Shown here: piece after piece, positions 38,170-47,332 of the stretch | How the letters are laid out: the number at the start of each line of letters is the position of its first letter | Position numbering within the stretch: the stretch's first letter is position 1 | Source of the DNA: Sansalvadorimonas sp965221135 | Lineage (GTDB): Bacteria; Pseudomonadota; Gammaproteobacteria; Pseudomonadales; Endozoicomonadaceae | Assembly: GCA_965221135.1 (NCBI GenBank) | Contig: CBDCRZ010000118.1 | Span: 62,001-126,000 of the forward strand | Direction of reading: 5' to 3' | Length of the DNA stretch: 64,000 bases | The notes under the pieces: model-generated | Told to the model about the DNA's origin: nothing | Database searches by the model: none | The model's input: the letters and a program-made list of their open reading frames with translations, nothing else | Position numbers and translations under genes: made by a program

Positions 38170-39030
38170 ATGGAAGTCGTTGTTAAACGAGAAGGTGTGA
38201 CGGTAACAGATAATCAGCTGACGCAGGCTGCTCATGATGTTCAGAGATGTATTGGCAGGAATGTCTTATTGCTGCAGCAGATTGAACTTACGCTTAAGGG
38301 GCTGATCGCATACGGTAATATTTCTGCTTATGGCTCTGAGCTTAAAGATATTCATCGGAAGCAATATGAACGAGTGAGCAAGCAGACTATGGGGCAGCTG
38401 GCTGGACAGTTTGTTGATAACACCTATAAAGAGCCGGAAGAGCAACGTCATGAAGAGAGAATGGCTGTAGAAAGCCATATCACTTTCAATTTCAGGGTCG
38501 AAAGTGATTCTGAATACTATGAGAGTCAGAAGCAACGTATGGCGGATCTTGTGGCTGAACGCAATGAGTTAATCCACCATTCTCTACCGATATATGATTC
38601 AAAATCCCTTGGGAAACTGAAGGCATTTAAAGAAAAACTCGATCAACAGGGCGAGCGTCTGAAGAAAGAAGTCGACAGTTTGCAACGTCTGGCCACGCAT
38701 ATGCTGGAAATGAGAACAGTGCTGGGAGAATTTTTAGGCTCCGAGCAAGGAGAAATGGCGCTCAAGCAGTCGTGGTTACAGGGTTCGCTATTGGTCCAGG
38801 CTTTGATTCGGTATTCAAAAGAGAGCACCAGGGGCGACCGGGGGGTAAATATCAGCTCGGCTGGCAAGCGGTTGAGAAAGCAACACCCGGATGAAGTGGA
38901 GCATATGAAAGCCAGATATGGTTACGGCAAATTAAAAGCACTTTTACTGGCTACGAATCTATTCGATATTTATGAAGAATTCACCAGTACTGGTGGCGTT
39001 AGGCCTTTGTATAAACTCAAAGATGCATAA
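38170..39030 (+). CDS. HEPN-like plus OST-HTH/LOTUS-like protein
   Basis: 286 aa, soluble, no signal peptide. AGGAG lies 9 bases before ATG 38170. The N-terminal helical half contains AERNELIHHSLP (about residues 127-138), matching the R-x4-6-H motif of HEPN RNases. The C-terminus (about 225-286: NISSAGKRLRKQHPDEVEH, YGYGKLKALLLATNLFDI) resembles an OST-HTH/LOTUS winged helix, a fold linked to RNA binding. Both assignments are by motif, not by search. Such a pairing suggests an RNA-acting protein, perhaps defence or toxin related. It stands alone, flanked by an ISAs1 element and the repeat-RAP gene. Confidence 0.65.
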   Translation: MEVVVKREGVTVTDNQLTQAAHDVQRCIGRNVLLLQQIELTLKGLIAYGNISAYGSELKDIHRKQYERVSKQTMGQLAGQFVDNTYKEPEEQRHEERMAVESHITFNFRVESDSEYYESQKQRMADLVAERNELIHHSLPIYDSKSLGKLKAFKEKLDQQGERLKKEVDSLQRLATHMLEMRTVLGEFLGSEQGEMALKQSWLQGSLLVQALIRYSKESTRGDRGVNISSAGKRLRKQHPDEVEHMKARYGYGKLKALLLATNLFDIYEEFTSTGGVRPLYKLKDA

Positions 39031-39305
39031 GTTAAAAGCGTCTCACTTCCACTTACAAGAGGTTGATACATTTTCTGAGAGTCGTGTCGAAAGGTGGGCG
39101 TGATTCAGAGTGGAAAAAATGGTCTGGGATTGGTCTGCTGGTGGGCCCTAAACAGTACCGGTAAGTGCAGTTATCACTTCATCCTTTATCCGTATGCGAT
39201 GTTGGCTTATGAGTTTGTGACCGCCAGTCTTGGGCTGGGTTTGTCAAAAATGCCAGCACGAACTAGATTTGAGCTCCTTCAGTAATCAAACGCATTGGTC
39301 ATCCT
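39031..39305. other. Spacer without recognisable gene
   Basis: 275 bases between the HEPN/LOTUS-like gene and the large repeat gene. A short open frame (39094-39285) has no ribosome site or recognisable features and is not called. Confidence 0.4.
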
Positions 39306-42300
39306 GTGTCGTCACTCTGCCTTCGGTATCTGTCATCAGTGTTGGTAATTATCTCTGTATTTTCAGTCCGGGTTGAGGCGAGTAAGTTCACAAAAAAAAC
39401 ATCGCAAGTTACTCCATTCCCTGTGTCTCCGCCTGTTTCTCCTTTCGCTACAGTCGGCACGCATAATACACCCCCGACACTGAAGCGAGCTCCTTTATCA
39501 CAAGTCCCTTTGTTACCCGGCTGGTTCCCTTCACAAGCACACAGTCAACCCGATCTGCTGCCCCGCACAGCTACGGCTCCAGAGGCTATGCCGCCCGGCA
39601 TTCTGGCGCACATGCATTTAAGTGGAAGAGAGCAATGTCATCTGAGAGGTCAACCTTCATCAAAAATGCTGTATCACTATGCCTTAGACGTGAACAGTCT
39701 GGGCAACCAGTCCGATCCTTCTGAAGCCCCGGAAGGGTTGAGGGAAAAAGCCCGTGAGTTAAACAGTTATGGAGTGAATTGTTTTCAGCAGGCTATGCCC
39801 CGGGATTTGGCCTTGCTGGTGGATGGCTTTTCAAAATTCTGCAAGCTGCCTGACATGGCAGAGATAACCGATGTTATGACACTGATAGCAGGGGAGGTGA
39901 GTAGGCGCTCTGCGCAGAATTTGAACCTGAGTCAATGGAGTGCCGAGCATCTGGCCAGGGTGACCAGGGGGCTTGTACGGGACGAAGGCAAAGAGGTTCA
40001 AAGGGCTCTGGTCGCTTTGGCCAAGGCAGTCATGAGTCGGACGCTAACTCCGGATCAGGGCTGGAGTGCCGAGTATTTGGCCATGGTGACTGATGGGTTT
40101 AGCCGAGGTGAAGGAGATGAAATTCAAGGGGTTATAAGAGCACTGCTCAGTGAGGTGAGGTTCCGGCTGCCTGCAGAGCAGGACTTGTTCGCTAAACATC
40201 TGTGCATGATGCCTAATGGGCTCAACCAGGGTGAAGAGGGTGAAATTCAAGCAACCCTGCGGGCACGACTTGCCGGGGCGGTAACGGGGCAGGCATTGAC
40301 CCCGAGTCAGGCCTGGAGCGCCGAACCCTCAAACATTGCGACCAAGGGGCTTAGCCGGGAAAAAAAACGCAAGATTCAAGCGGCTCTGAGGTCACGAACC
40401 AAGGGAATCGGTAGAACCATAAATAAAGCATTGGGAGTCTCACCGTATGTTGTGCCTGAGCCTCCGCCTGTTTTACCTTCCTCTGTCGTCTCTCCATCAT
40501 CTAACCGGTTTGTTCCACAAAGACAAGGGCAACCCTCTGAACTGCCCCGCACAGTTATGGTTTCAGAGGAGACGTTGTCCGATAGTATGGTGCACATGCG
40601 TTTAAGTGGAAGAAAACAACTTCATGTAAAAGGCCAGCTTCCATCAAAACTACTGCATCAGGTTGCCTTGGATGTGTACAGTCTGGGTAACCAGCTTGAT
40701 CGGCCTGAAGTCCCGGGTGAGTTGAGGGAAAAAGCACGGGAGTTAAAGCGTTATGGCGTGAATTGTTTTCAGCAGGCTATGCCTCAGGATTTGGCCTTGC
40801 TGGTGGACGGCTTTTCAAAATTCTGCAAGCTGCCTGACATGGCAGAGATAACCGATGTTATGACACTGATAGCAGGGGAGGTGATTAGGCGCTCTGCGCA
40901 GAATTTGAACCTGAGTCAATGGAGTGCCGAGCATCTGGCTATGGTGACCAGGGGGCTTGTACGGGACGAAGGCAACGAGGTTCAAAGGGCTCTGGTCGCT
41001 TTGGCCAAGGCAGTCATGAGTCGGACGTTAACTCCGGATCAGGGCTGGAGTGCCGAGTATTTGGCCATGGTGACTGATGGGTTTAGCCGAGGTGAAGGAG
41101 ATGAAATTCAAGGGGGTATAAGAGCACTGCTCAGTGAGGTGAGGTTCCGGCTGCCTGCAGAGCAGGACTTGTTCGCTAAACATCTGTGCATAATGTCTAA
41201 TGGGCTCAACCAGGGTGAAGAGGGTGAAGAGGGTGAAGAAGAAGAGGGTGAAGAGGGTGAAGAGGGTGAAGAGGGTGAAGAGGGTGAAATTCAAGCAACC
41301 CTGCGGGCACGACTTGCCGGGGCGGTAACGGGCCAGGCATTGACCCCGAGTCAGACCTGGAGCGCCGAACCCTCAAACATTGCGACCAAGGGGCTTAGCC
41401 GGGGAAAAAAACGCAAGTTTCAAGTGGCTCTGAGGTCACGAACCAAGGGAATCGGTAGAAGCATAAATAAAGTATTGGGAGTCTCACCGTATGTTGTGCC
41501 AGAGCCTCCGCCTGTTTCACCTTCCTCTGTCGTCTCTCCATCATCCAACCGGTTTGTTCCACAAAGACAAGGGCAACCCTCTGAACTGCCCCGCACAGTT
41601 ATGGTTTCAGAGGAGACGTTGTCCGATAGTATGGTGCACATGCGTTTAAGTGGAAGAAAACAACTTCATGTGAAAGGCCAGCTTCCATCAAAACAACTGC
41701 ATCAGGTTGCCTTGGATGTGTACAGTCTGGGTAACCAGCTTGATCGGCCTGAAGTCCCGGGTGAGTTGAGGGAAAAAGCACGGGAGTTAAAGCGTTATGG
41801 CGTGAATTGTTTTCAGCAGGCTCAACCACAGGATTTTGCTTTACTGGTGAATGGGTTTTCAAAAGTGTGCACGTTGCCTGACATGGCAGATATAACCGAT
41901 ATCCTGACGTTGGCAGCAAGAGAAGTGAACAGGCGGTCTGCGCAGAATTTGAATCTGAGTCAGTGGAGTGCCGAACATCTGACCATGATGATTAACGGGC
42001 TGAGTCTGGGGAAAGGGGGCAATATTCAAGAGGCTCTGAGAGCGCTGGCCCGCTCGGTCAGTGTTCGGGAGTTAACTCCCGAACAGGGTTGGAGCGCCGA
42101 AAATCTGGCTATGGTGGTCAGTGGTTTTATCCAGGGTAAAGGGGACGAAATTCAAGGGGCTCAGAGATCGCTGGCGAGGGAGATCAAAAACCGTTTTTTG
42201 TCCCCTGATCAGGAGTGGAGCGCCCAACACCTGGCCATGATGATTAACGGGCTCAGTTTGGGGGAAGGGGACGAAATTCAAGGGACACTTGTGGCGCTGG

Positions 42301-43313
42301 CCAAGGAAGTCGGGAGGCTGAATCTGACCCCTGAGCAGGGCTGGAGCGCCGAACTCCTGGCCATAGTGACCAGTGGACTCAGTCGGCAGGAAGGGGTCGA
42401 GGCTCAAGAGGCTCTGCTGGTGCTGGCAGGAGAGGTTGGGAGACGAGAGCTGACTGCGGATCAAGGCTGGAGTGCCCAGCATCTGGCAATGATGATAGGT
42501 GGTATAGGTTCGACACTGGATTGGCTTCCGGTTTTTGGTCATCTTATGTCAACGCTCAGACTGCGAGCTGTACAGGAACCTGGACGTTTAATAAGCGTGC
42601 TCAAAGATCTAGCCAGCTTTTCACTGTCCACCATTCATCTGCTTGAGGCCAGTAAGCTCTTGTGTTCACTCCGGGGAGGAGATTTTATTCCTGATGATCA
42701 ACATTCGAGGGATGAACTGCTATGGTGCATAACGCTTTTTCATTTTGCCAGCAGGACCCAGAAGCCGGTTAATCAGGAGCTGGTGAAAGTGTTCGAGACT
42801 TTATACCAGCACTTTCAATCATGGGACGTGGATAACAGGAATGATGAAACTGAAGCGGTTTATGGCGACCAATGGCGTATCTTTTGGATCCGAGAATACT
42901 GGCAGTCATTGAAGCCATGGCATTTGGACGTAGAGATTTTGAAAAAAAGGGCGGTATCTCATTGGCAGCAGAAGATATTTGATGAACTCAGTCGTAAGCT
43001 GCCGGATAGTGGGCTGGCCATGGATGTACCAGTCAATGGTTTTTTCGTGGATATAATGATTGAGGGGAGTATCTGTGTCGAAGTGGATGAACCTCATCAT
43101 TTTGTTTCTGTTCCACAGGATGTTGATGAACAGGCTTCGGCTCTATCTGCAGTTCTTCGTTGTCACAAAGTGTACCGAACCAAAGACCGTTTTATCGACC
43201 ACATGCTTGAGCATTATGGCTATCAAGTGTTTCGTATAGCTCACTGTAAAGAACAAGATGATGAGGTCGTGTTTATCGATAAGGTTGTGTCAGCGCTCAA
43301 TGCTCTGGAATAG
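39306..43313 (+). CDS. Secreted helical-repeat protein with C-terminal RAP-like domain
   Basis: 1,335 aa from GTG 39306. Signal peptide MSSLCLRYLSSVLVIISVFS...EAS. Three large internal repeats begin near residues 95, 423 and 771 (LSGR(E/K)Q ... QALPSK ... LALLVDGFSKFCKLPDMAEITD). Each is followed by about 42-residue repeats of the type LTP(D/E)QGWSAE(Y/H)LAM(V/M)..G..(R/L)GEGDEIQ, with more copies in the third part. Residues about 1208-1335 (NGFFVDIMIEGSICVEVDEPHHF, KDRFIDHMLEHYGYQVFRI) resemble the RAP domain of organelle RNA-binding proteins. Repeat-plus-RAP is the layout of OPR/HPR proteins of plastids, mitochondria and apicomplexans, so an exported RNA-binding effector is possible. A 9-bp repeat inserts an acidic stretch near residue 640. 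A smaller paralogue follows. Confidence 0.75.
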   Translation: MSSLCLRYLSSVLVIISVFSVRVEASKFTKKTSQVTPFPVSPPVSPFATVGTHNTPPTLKRAPLSQVPLLPGWFPSQAHSQPDLLPRTATAPEAMPPGILAHMHLSGREQCHLRGQPSSKMLYHYALDVNSLGNQSDPSEAPEGLREKARELNSYGVNCFQQAMPRDLALLVDGFSKFCKLPDMAEITDVMTLIAGEVSRRSAQNLNLSQWSAEHLARVTRGLVRDEGKEVQRALVALAKAVMSRTLTPDQGWSAEYLAMVTDGFSRGEGDEIQGVIRALLSEVRFRLPAEQDLFAKHLCMMPNGLNQGEEGEIQATLRARLAGAVTGQALTPSQAWSAEPSNIATKGLSREKKRKIQAALRSRTKGIGRTINKALGVSPYVVPEPPPVLPSSVVSPSSNRFVPQRQGQPSELPRTVMVSEETLSDSMVHMRLSGRKQLHVKGQLPSKLLHQVALDVYSLGNQLDRPEVPGELREKARELKRYGVNCFQQAMPQDLALLVDGFSKFCKLPDMAEITDVMTLIAGEVIRRSAQNLNLSQWSAEHLAMVTRGLVRDEGNEVQRALVALAKAVMSRTLTPDQGWSAEYLAMVTDGFSRGEGDEIQGGIRALLSEVRFRLPAEQDLFAKHLCIMSNGLNQGEEGEEGEEEEGEEGEEGEEGEEGEIQATLRARLAGAVTGQALTPSQTWSAEPSNIATKGLSRGKKRKFQVALRSRTKGIGRSINKVLGVSPYVVPEPPPVSPSSVVSPSSNRFVPQRQGQPSELPRTVMVSEETLSDSMVHMRLSGRKQLHVKGQLPSKQLHQVALDVYSLGNQLDRPEVPGELREKARELKRYGVNCFQQAQPQDFALLVNGFSKVCTLPDMADITDILTLAAREVNRRSAQNLNLSQWSAEHLTMMINGLSLGKGGNIQEALRALARSVSVRELTPEQGWSAENLAMVVSGFIQGKGDEIQGAQRSLAREIKNRFLSPDQEWSAQHLAMMINGLSLGEGDEIQGTLVALAKEVGRLNLTPEQGWSAELLAIVTSGLSRQEGVEAQEALLVLAGEVGRRELTADQGWSAQHLAMMIGGIGSTLDWLPVFGHLMSTLRLRAVQEPGRLISVLKDLASFSLSTIHLLEASKLLCSLRGGDFIPDDQHSRDELLWCITLFHFASRTQKPVNQELVKVFETLYQHFQSWDVDNRNDETEAVYGDQWRIFWIREYWQSLKPWHLDVEILKKRAVSHWQQKIFDELSRKLPDSGLAMDVPVNGFFVDIMIEGSICVEVDEPHHFVSVPQDVDEQASALSAVLRCHKVYRTKDRFIDHMLEHYGYQVFRIAHCKEQDDEVVFIDKVVSALNALE
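41211..41290 (+). repeat. 9-bp tandem repeat (GAAGAGGGT) inside the repeat-RAP gene
   Basis: About eight copies of GAAGAGGGT-like units encode an Glu-Gly acidic run. The matching place in the first internal repeat (near 40230) has only one or two units. Multiples of nine keep the frame, so length can vary without loss of the gene. Confidence 0.8.
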
Positions 43314-43430
43314 ATTTTTATCCAGTCGAACATTTGTGACTATCCTCGGAGGGCAGAGTGGGGTTTGCCAAAACAGTCCGCATTAACTAAGTTTCGAAAT
43401 CCTTAAAGAATCCAATCCGATATTTAGTCA

Positions 43431-45349
43431 ATGTCGTCAATGTGCTTTCGGTATCTGTCATCAGCATTGGTGAATACCTGCATCTTGTCAGTTCGGGTGG
43501 AAGCGAGTAAGTCGACAAAAAAACATCGCCAATCACGCCATTTCCTATGTCTCTGTCTGTTTCACCTTTCGGCACAAACGGCATCAATAATACATCCCCG
43601 CCATTGAGGCGTAGGCTCGACCCTTCAACACTAGTACCTTCGCTACCTGTTGTGCTCGCTCCACAAATTCCGGTGCTAACTCATACCGAGATGAACTCTG
43701 TGGATACGCTTTCCGACAATATGGAGCACATCCATTTAAGTGGCAGAGAGCAATGTCATGTGAAAGGCCAGCTTTCATCAGAAAATCTGCCTCAGTATGC
43801 CTTAGATGTGAATATCCTGAGTAAACAGCATTATCGGCCTGAAGTCCCGGGAAAGTTGAAGGAAAAAGCCCGAGAGTTAACCAGTGCTGGAGTGAATTGT
43901 TTACAGCTGGCTAAACCACAAGATTTAGCCTTGCTGGTGGATGGTTTTTTAAAAGTGTGCAGATTGCCTGACATGGACGAGGTAACCGATGTCCTGGCGC
44001 TGGCAGCAGGGGAAGTGAACAGGCGCTCTGGGCAGGGTTCGAGTCTGAGTCAATGGAGTGCCGAGCAGCTGGCTGTGGTGGCTAATGGTCTCGGCCGGTG
44101 TGAAGGCGGCGAGATTCAAGGGGCTCTGAGAACGCTGGCGAGGGAGGTAAAGGGCAGGGTGCTGACTCTGGAGCAGGGCTGGAGCGCCGAACACCTGGCT
44201 ATGATGGTCGAGGAGCTCAACAGAGGTGAATGGTACGAGAGTCAAGGCGCCCTGAGGGCGTTGGCCAGAGCCGTCATGGTACGAGAGTTGACCCTAAGGC
44301 AGGGCTGGAACGCCGGATGGTTGGCCAGGATGGCCAAGGGGTTCAGTCAAGGTGAAGGGGGGGATATTCAAGGGGCTCTGAGAGCCTTGGCCAGTGCGGT
44401 CGAGGGGCGGGAGCTGAATCGAGGGAATGGCTGGAGCGTCCAACACGTGGCCATGATGATAGGTGGTATAGGACAGATACTGTATGGACACCCGGTTTTT
44501 TGTCATCTTATGTCTGCGCTCAGACAGCAAGGTGTAAAAGCACCTTTCAGTTTGATAACCATGCTCAATGATTTTGCCCGTTTTTCACTGTCGCCCATTC
44601 ATCTGGTTGAAGCTAGTAAGCGTTTGTCTGCACTCAGAGAGTCAGGTTTTATTCCTGATAGTCAGCGCCAGAAGGATGAACTTCTATGGTGCATAACGCT
44701 GTTTCATTTTGCCTGCAGTGAACAGCAGTCTGATGATAAAGAACTGGGGACATTATTTAAGGAGTTCTACAAGCATTATCATCAGTTATTGGGCGTACAA
44801 AGCGGGAATGGTACATTCGAACCAGCTTACGAGGGTCAATGGCATATTTTCTGGGCTCGTAAATACTGGCAACCATCGTGTTCACAGAACTCAAATGTAG
44901 ACGGCTTGGAAAAGGGGACGGTATCTCATTGGCAGTACAAGATATTTAATAAACTCAGACGTAAGTTGCCGGATAGTGAACTGGCCATGAAGGTACCGGT
45001 CAATGGCTTTTTCGTGGATATAATGATTGACGGGAGTATTTGTGTCGAAGTGGATGGACCTCGTCATTTTGTTTCTGTTCCACAGAATATTGATGAGAAG
45101 ATTTCGGCTCTATCTGCTGATATTCACTATCACAAGGCTTGCCGAACCAAAGAACTGTTTATCGACCATATGCTTAAGCGTTATGGTTACCAAGTGTTTC
45201 GTATAGCCGTCAGTAAAGAGCAGGGTAATGAGGCTGCATTTATCGATAAGGTTGTGTCAGCAGTCAATGAAGGAAAAAGGTATCAAGGGTATAGCGAAAA
45301 CTCAGAGCGGTGCTGCGTATCAATGCCAGAGAAGGAATTTGAGAAATGA
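43431..45349 (+). pseudogene. Paralogue of secreted repeat-RAP protein, signal peptide out of frame at poly-A
   Basis: ATG 43431 encodes MSSMCFRYLSSAL...VRVEASKSTKK, aligned with the signal peptide of the gene at 39306. The A run at 43514-43520 has seven A, where the paralogue has eight, and this takes the signal peptide out of frame with the body, which is open to 45349. The body starts PFGTNGINNTSPP and has one large unit, four or five 42-residue repeats and a RAP-like end (NGFFVDIMIDGSICVEVDGPRHF ... MLKRYGYQVFRI). One added A would restore a 639-aa secreted protein. An internal start at 43547 would give a non-secreted form but has no clear ribosome site. Confidence 0.75.
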
Positions 45350-45377
45350 ACTTCTGCCCAACCACCGCCACATATAG

Positions 45378-45412
45378 AAAGCCCGGTTATCGAAAGATGA
45401 TCGGGACTTTTT
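45378..45412 (+). terminator. Rho-independent terminator after repeat-RAP paralogue
   Basis: AGCCCGGTTATC-GAAA-GATGATCGGGACT with a GAAA loop and T run; the short words before it (ACCGCCACATAT) recur before the terminator at 48899. Confidence 0.7.
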
Positions 45413-45415
45413 GTA

Positions 45416-46204
45416 GGTTCTGTTGCAAACTCAGACCATACTAGCCAGAATCCGAAACATCTCCCACCTCTGAGCTTTCACGGATGAAGTTTTCCGGCCG
45501 CCATTTCCCCAAAGATATCATCCTGCAGGCTGTTCGCTGGTCTATCAGCTATCCTCTCAGTTTGTGTATGATTGAAAAAATGTTTGCGGAGCGGTAGATC
45601 ACACAACGATCAACCGCTGGGTGATCACGTATGCCCCTCAACTGGAAGCCCTGCATCGAAAGCAGAAGCCAGCCGTCAAAACCTCATGGCGTATGAATGA
45701 AACCTGCATAAAGGTCACAGGTCGTGACTTCTACCGGTATCGCGCTGTCGATAAAGAAGGAAATACGGTTGATTTCCTTCTTACCAAAAAGCGAGATAAA
45801 AAAGCTGCCAAGGCCTTTTTCCGTAAGGCTATCCGCCAATATGGACAACCAGAAAAAGTGAGTATTGATAAAAGCGCCAGCAATATATCTGCTCTCACTT
45901 CTATCAACACAACACTCAAGGATAAAGAGCCAAAGATCATGATTTACCAGAGCAAATACCTGAACAACATTGTGGAGCAGGATCATCGATTGGTGAAACG
46001 GATTACCCGCCCTATGATGCAGTTCAAGGTGTTCTATTCTGCCAAGGCTATCCTCTCAGGTATTGAACTTTCTCACATGCTGAGAAAAGGGCAAAATCCA
46101 GATTTTGAGTTAACCAAACCGTGGGAGTATTTTTACTCTCTGGCGGCATAATTGTGCCTGGAGGATATTGGCTTGTGGTTTGTCGGGAATTTTGCAACAG
46201 AACC
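45416..46204 (+). mobile_element. IS6-family insertion sequence, copy 4
   Basis: GGTTCTGTTGCAAA at the left, TTTTGCAACAGAACC at the right; 789 bp. Lies between a terminator and the RING gene. Confidence 0.85.
45484..46151 (+). pseudogene. IS6-family transposase, 10-bp deletion
   Basis: From ATG 45484 (MKFSGRHFPKDI) the frame stops after MFAER, because ten bases (TGTATCACGG in copy 1) are missing near 45596. The remaining part keeps RMNETCIKV (first Asp changed to Asn), SIDKSASN and VEQDHRLVKR. Two lesions thus inactivate it. Confidence 0.85.
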
Positions 46205-46220
46205 CACAACACAACTGTGG

Positions 46221-46892
46221 TCAACTGGTGATTCTTATCGCTTCCGTCAAATCTAACAAGTCACGCCATCTATTCTCCCTGCCATGATTACCGTATCTTC
46301 TGTTGTTGGCCACCCTCTCTTGTATCAAGCCTGTAATGGCGGCATTCGTATGCACACCAAGGTTAACCCAGCACTCTGCGGCTTCAATATCATCCCACTC
46401 TGATGCGTGGCAGAGTGCCTCTTCCATGGCATGCCGAATATCAGGGGTGATCTGTAATCCGCGGTTTAACCACTGCTGTGCAACAGCCGGTTGATGATCA
46501 CGAACAGAGGAACGCAGAGCTGCCTCCATGGCAGGGCGGGAATGATCATTGATGATCCCACCCAAGCGCTCCCAATCCCTGCGTATAAGCTCAAATTCAC
46601 TCTCAATAACCGAAGGCAAACGCATTGGCTGACGTTCAGCTGCTTGGGGTAAACCCAAAAGATGGTTCCTTATATAGGGGATTTTCGAATTACACACAGG
46701 ACAAGCATCCCTCTCCATCAGACTTCTTGTAATGCATTTCCAGTGGAAAATATGCATACAATCTGTGACCACCGGGTCAACCTCATCTGCCTGGATTTCT
46801 TCGAGGCAAACGGGACATTCTTTGGGGGCTTTCGGCATTTCTTCAGCTCTTTTGGCTGACTGGGGCGACTTTTGTGGTGGTTGTTGGATCAT
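46221..46892 (-). CDS. RING-H2 finger protein, possible E3 ubiquitin ligase effector
   Basis: 223 aa from ATG 46892, chosen because GGAG lies eight bases upstream; fifteen codons further up are open but lack a ribosome site. Residues about 26-75 form a RING-H2: CPVCLEEI, DCMHIFHWKC and CPVCNSKIP give the C-x2-C, C-x-H-x2-H-x2-C, C-x2-C order. RING-H2 domains recruit E2 enzymes for ubiquitin transfer, a system bacteria lack, so action inside a host cell is the likely role. The C-terminal half is helical with two related segments (AMEAALRSSV, AMEEALCHAS), perhaps ankyrin-like. No signal peptide; delivery might be by a dedicated secretion system not seen here. Confidence 0.8.
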   Translation of the reverse strand: MIQQPPQKSPQSAKRAEEMPKAPKECPVCLEEIQADEVDPVVTDCMHIFHWKCITRSLMERDACPVCNSKIPYIRNHLLGLPQAAERQPMRLPSVIESEFELIRRDWERLGGIINDHSRPAMEAALRSSVRDHQPAVAQQWLNRGLQITPDIRHAMEEALCHASEWDDIEAAECWVNLGVHTNAAITGLIQERVANNRRYGNHGRENRWRDLLDLTEAIRITS

Positions 46893-47080
46893 AACATGCA
46901 CTCCATTGTAAATTTCTTTGGACAAAAGCCAGACCATAAACGTTTTAACACTTAGGTTATGAAGGTAATCGCTCTACATTCCGCAGAAGGATTCCATGCT
47001 TAACATTTTATATAAAAATGACTCCTACCTCTGTTCCGGACCCCTTTTCCGAGAAATTGACCGCATAAATAGAAACTGTG

Positions 47081-47221
47081 CTCTATGAGTCGATGGTAAA
47101 TCGGGAAGAAGTGCGCCAGACCGTATTTGGATACATTGACGTGGATTATAATCGCACTCGTCTGTATAGCACTCTGGGTTATTTAAGCCCTGAGAGATAT
47201 GAACAGGCAGAAGCTGCTTAA
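47081..47221 (+). pseudogene. IS3-family transposase, C-terminal fragment
   Basis: Encodes VNREEVRQTVFGYIDVDYNR and STLGYLSPERYEQAE before TAA 47221, the end of an IS3 OrfB integrase core. The rest of the element is absent. The surrounding 46893-47332 holds nothing else apart from the Fic leader. Confidence 0.7.
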
Positions 47222-47332
47222 ACCGGTGCCCATTCTTACTGCCTGAGATCAAGTTTACCTGTCATGAATGTTACTGATTCATGTTAATTCATTCCGGATA
47301 CTGTGTTGATATTAATGAAGCAGGAATCTGGA

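Noticed and set aside
38266..38535. Minus-strand 89-codon ORF opposite the HEPN/LOTUS-like gene
   Set aside because: Shadow of the plus-strand gene, which has a clear AGGAG site and coherent domains.
43547..45349. Annotating the second repeat-RAP gene as a normal 600-aa cytoplasmic protein starting at 43547
   Set aside because: The paralogue alignment shows a signal peptide upstream in another frame separated by an A7 run; the 43547 start lacks a ribosome site.
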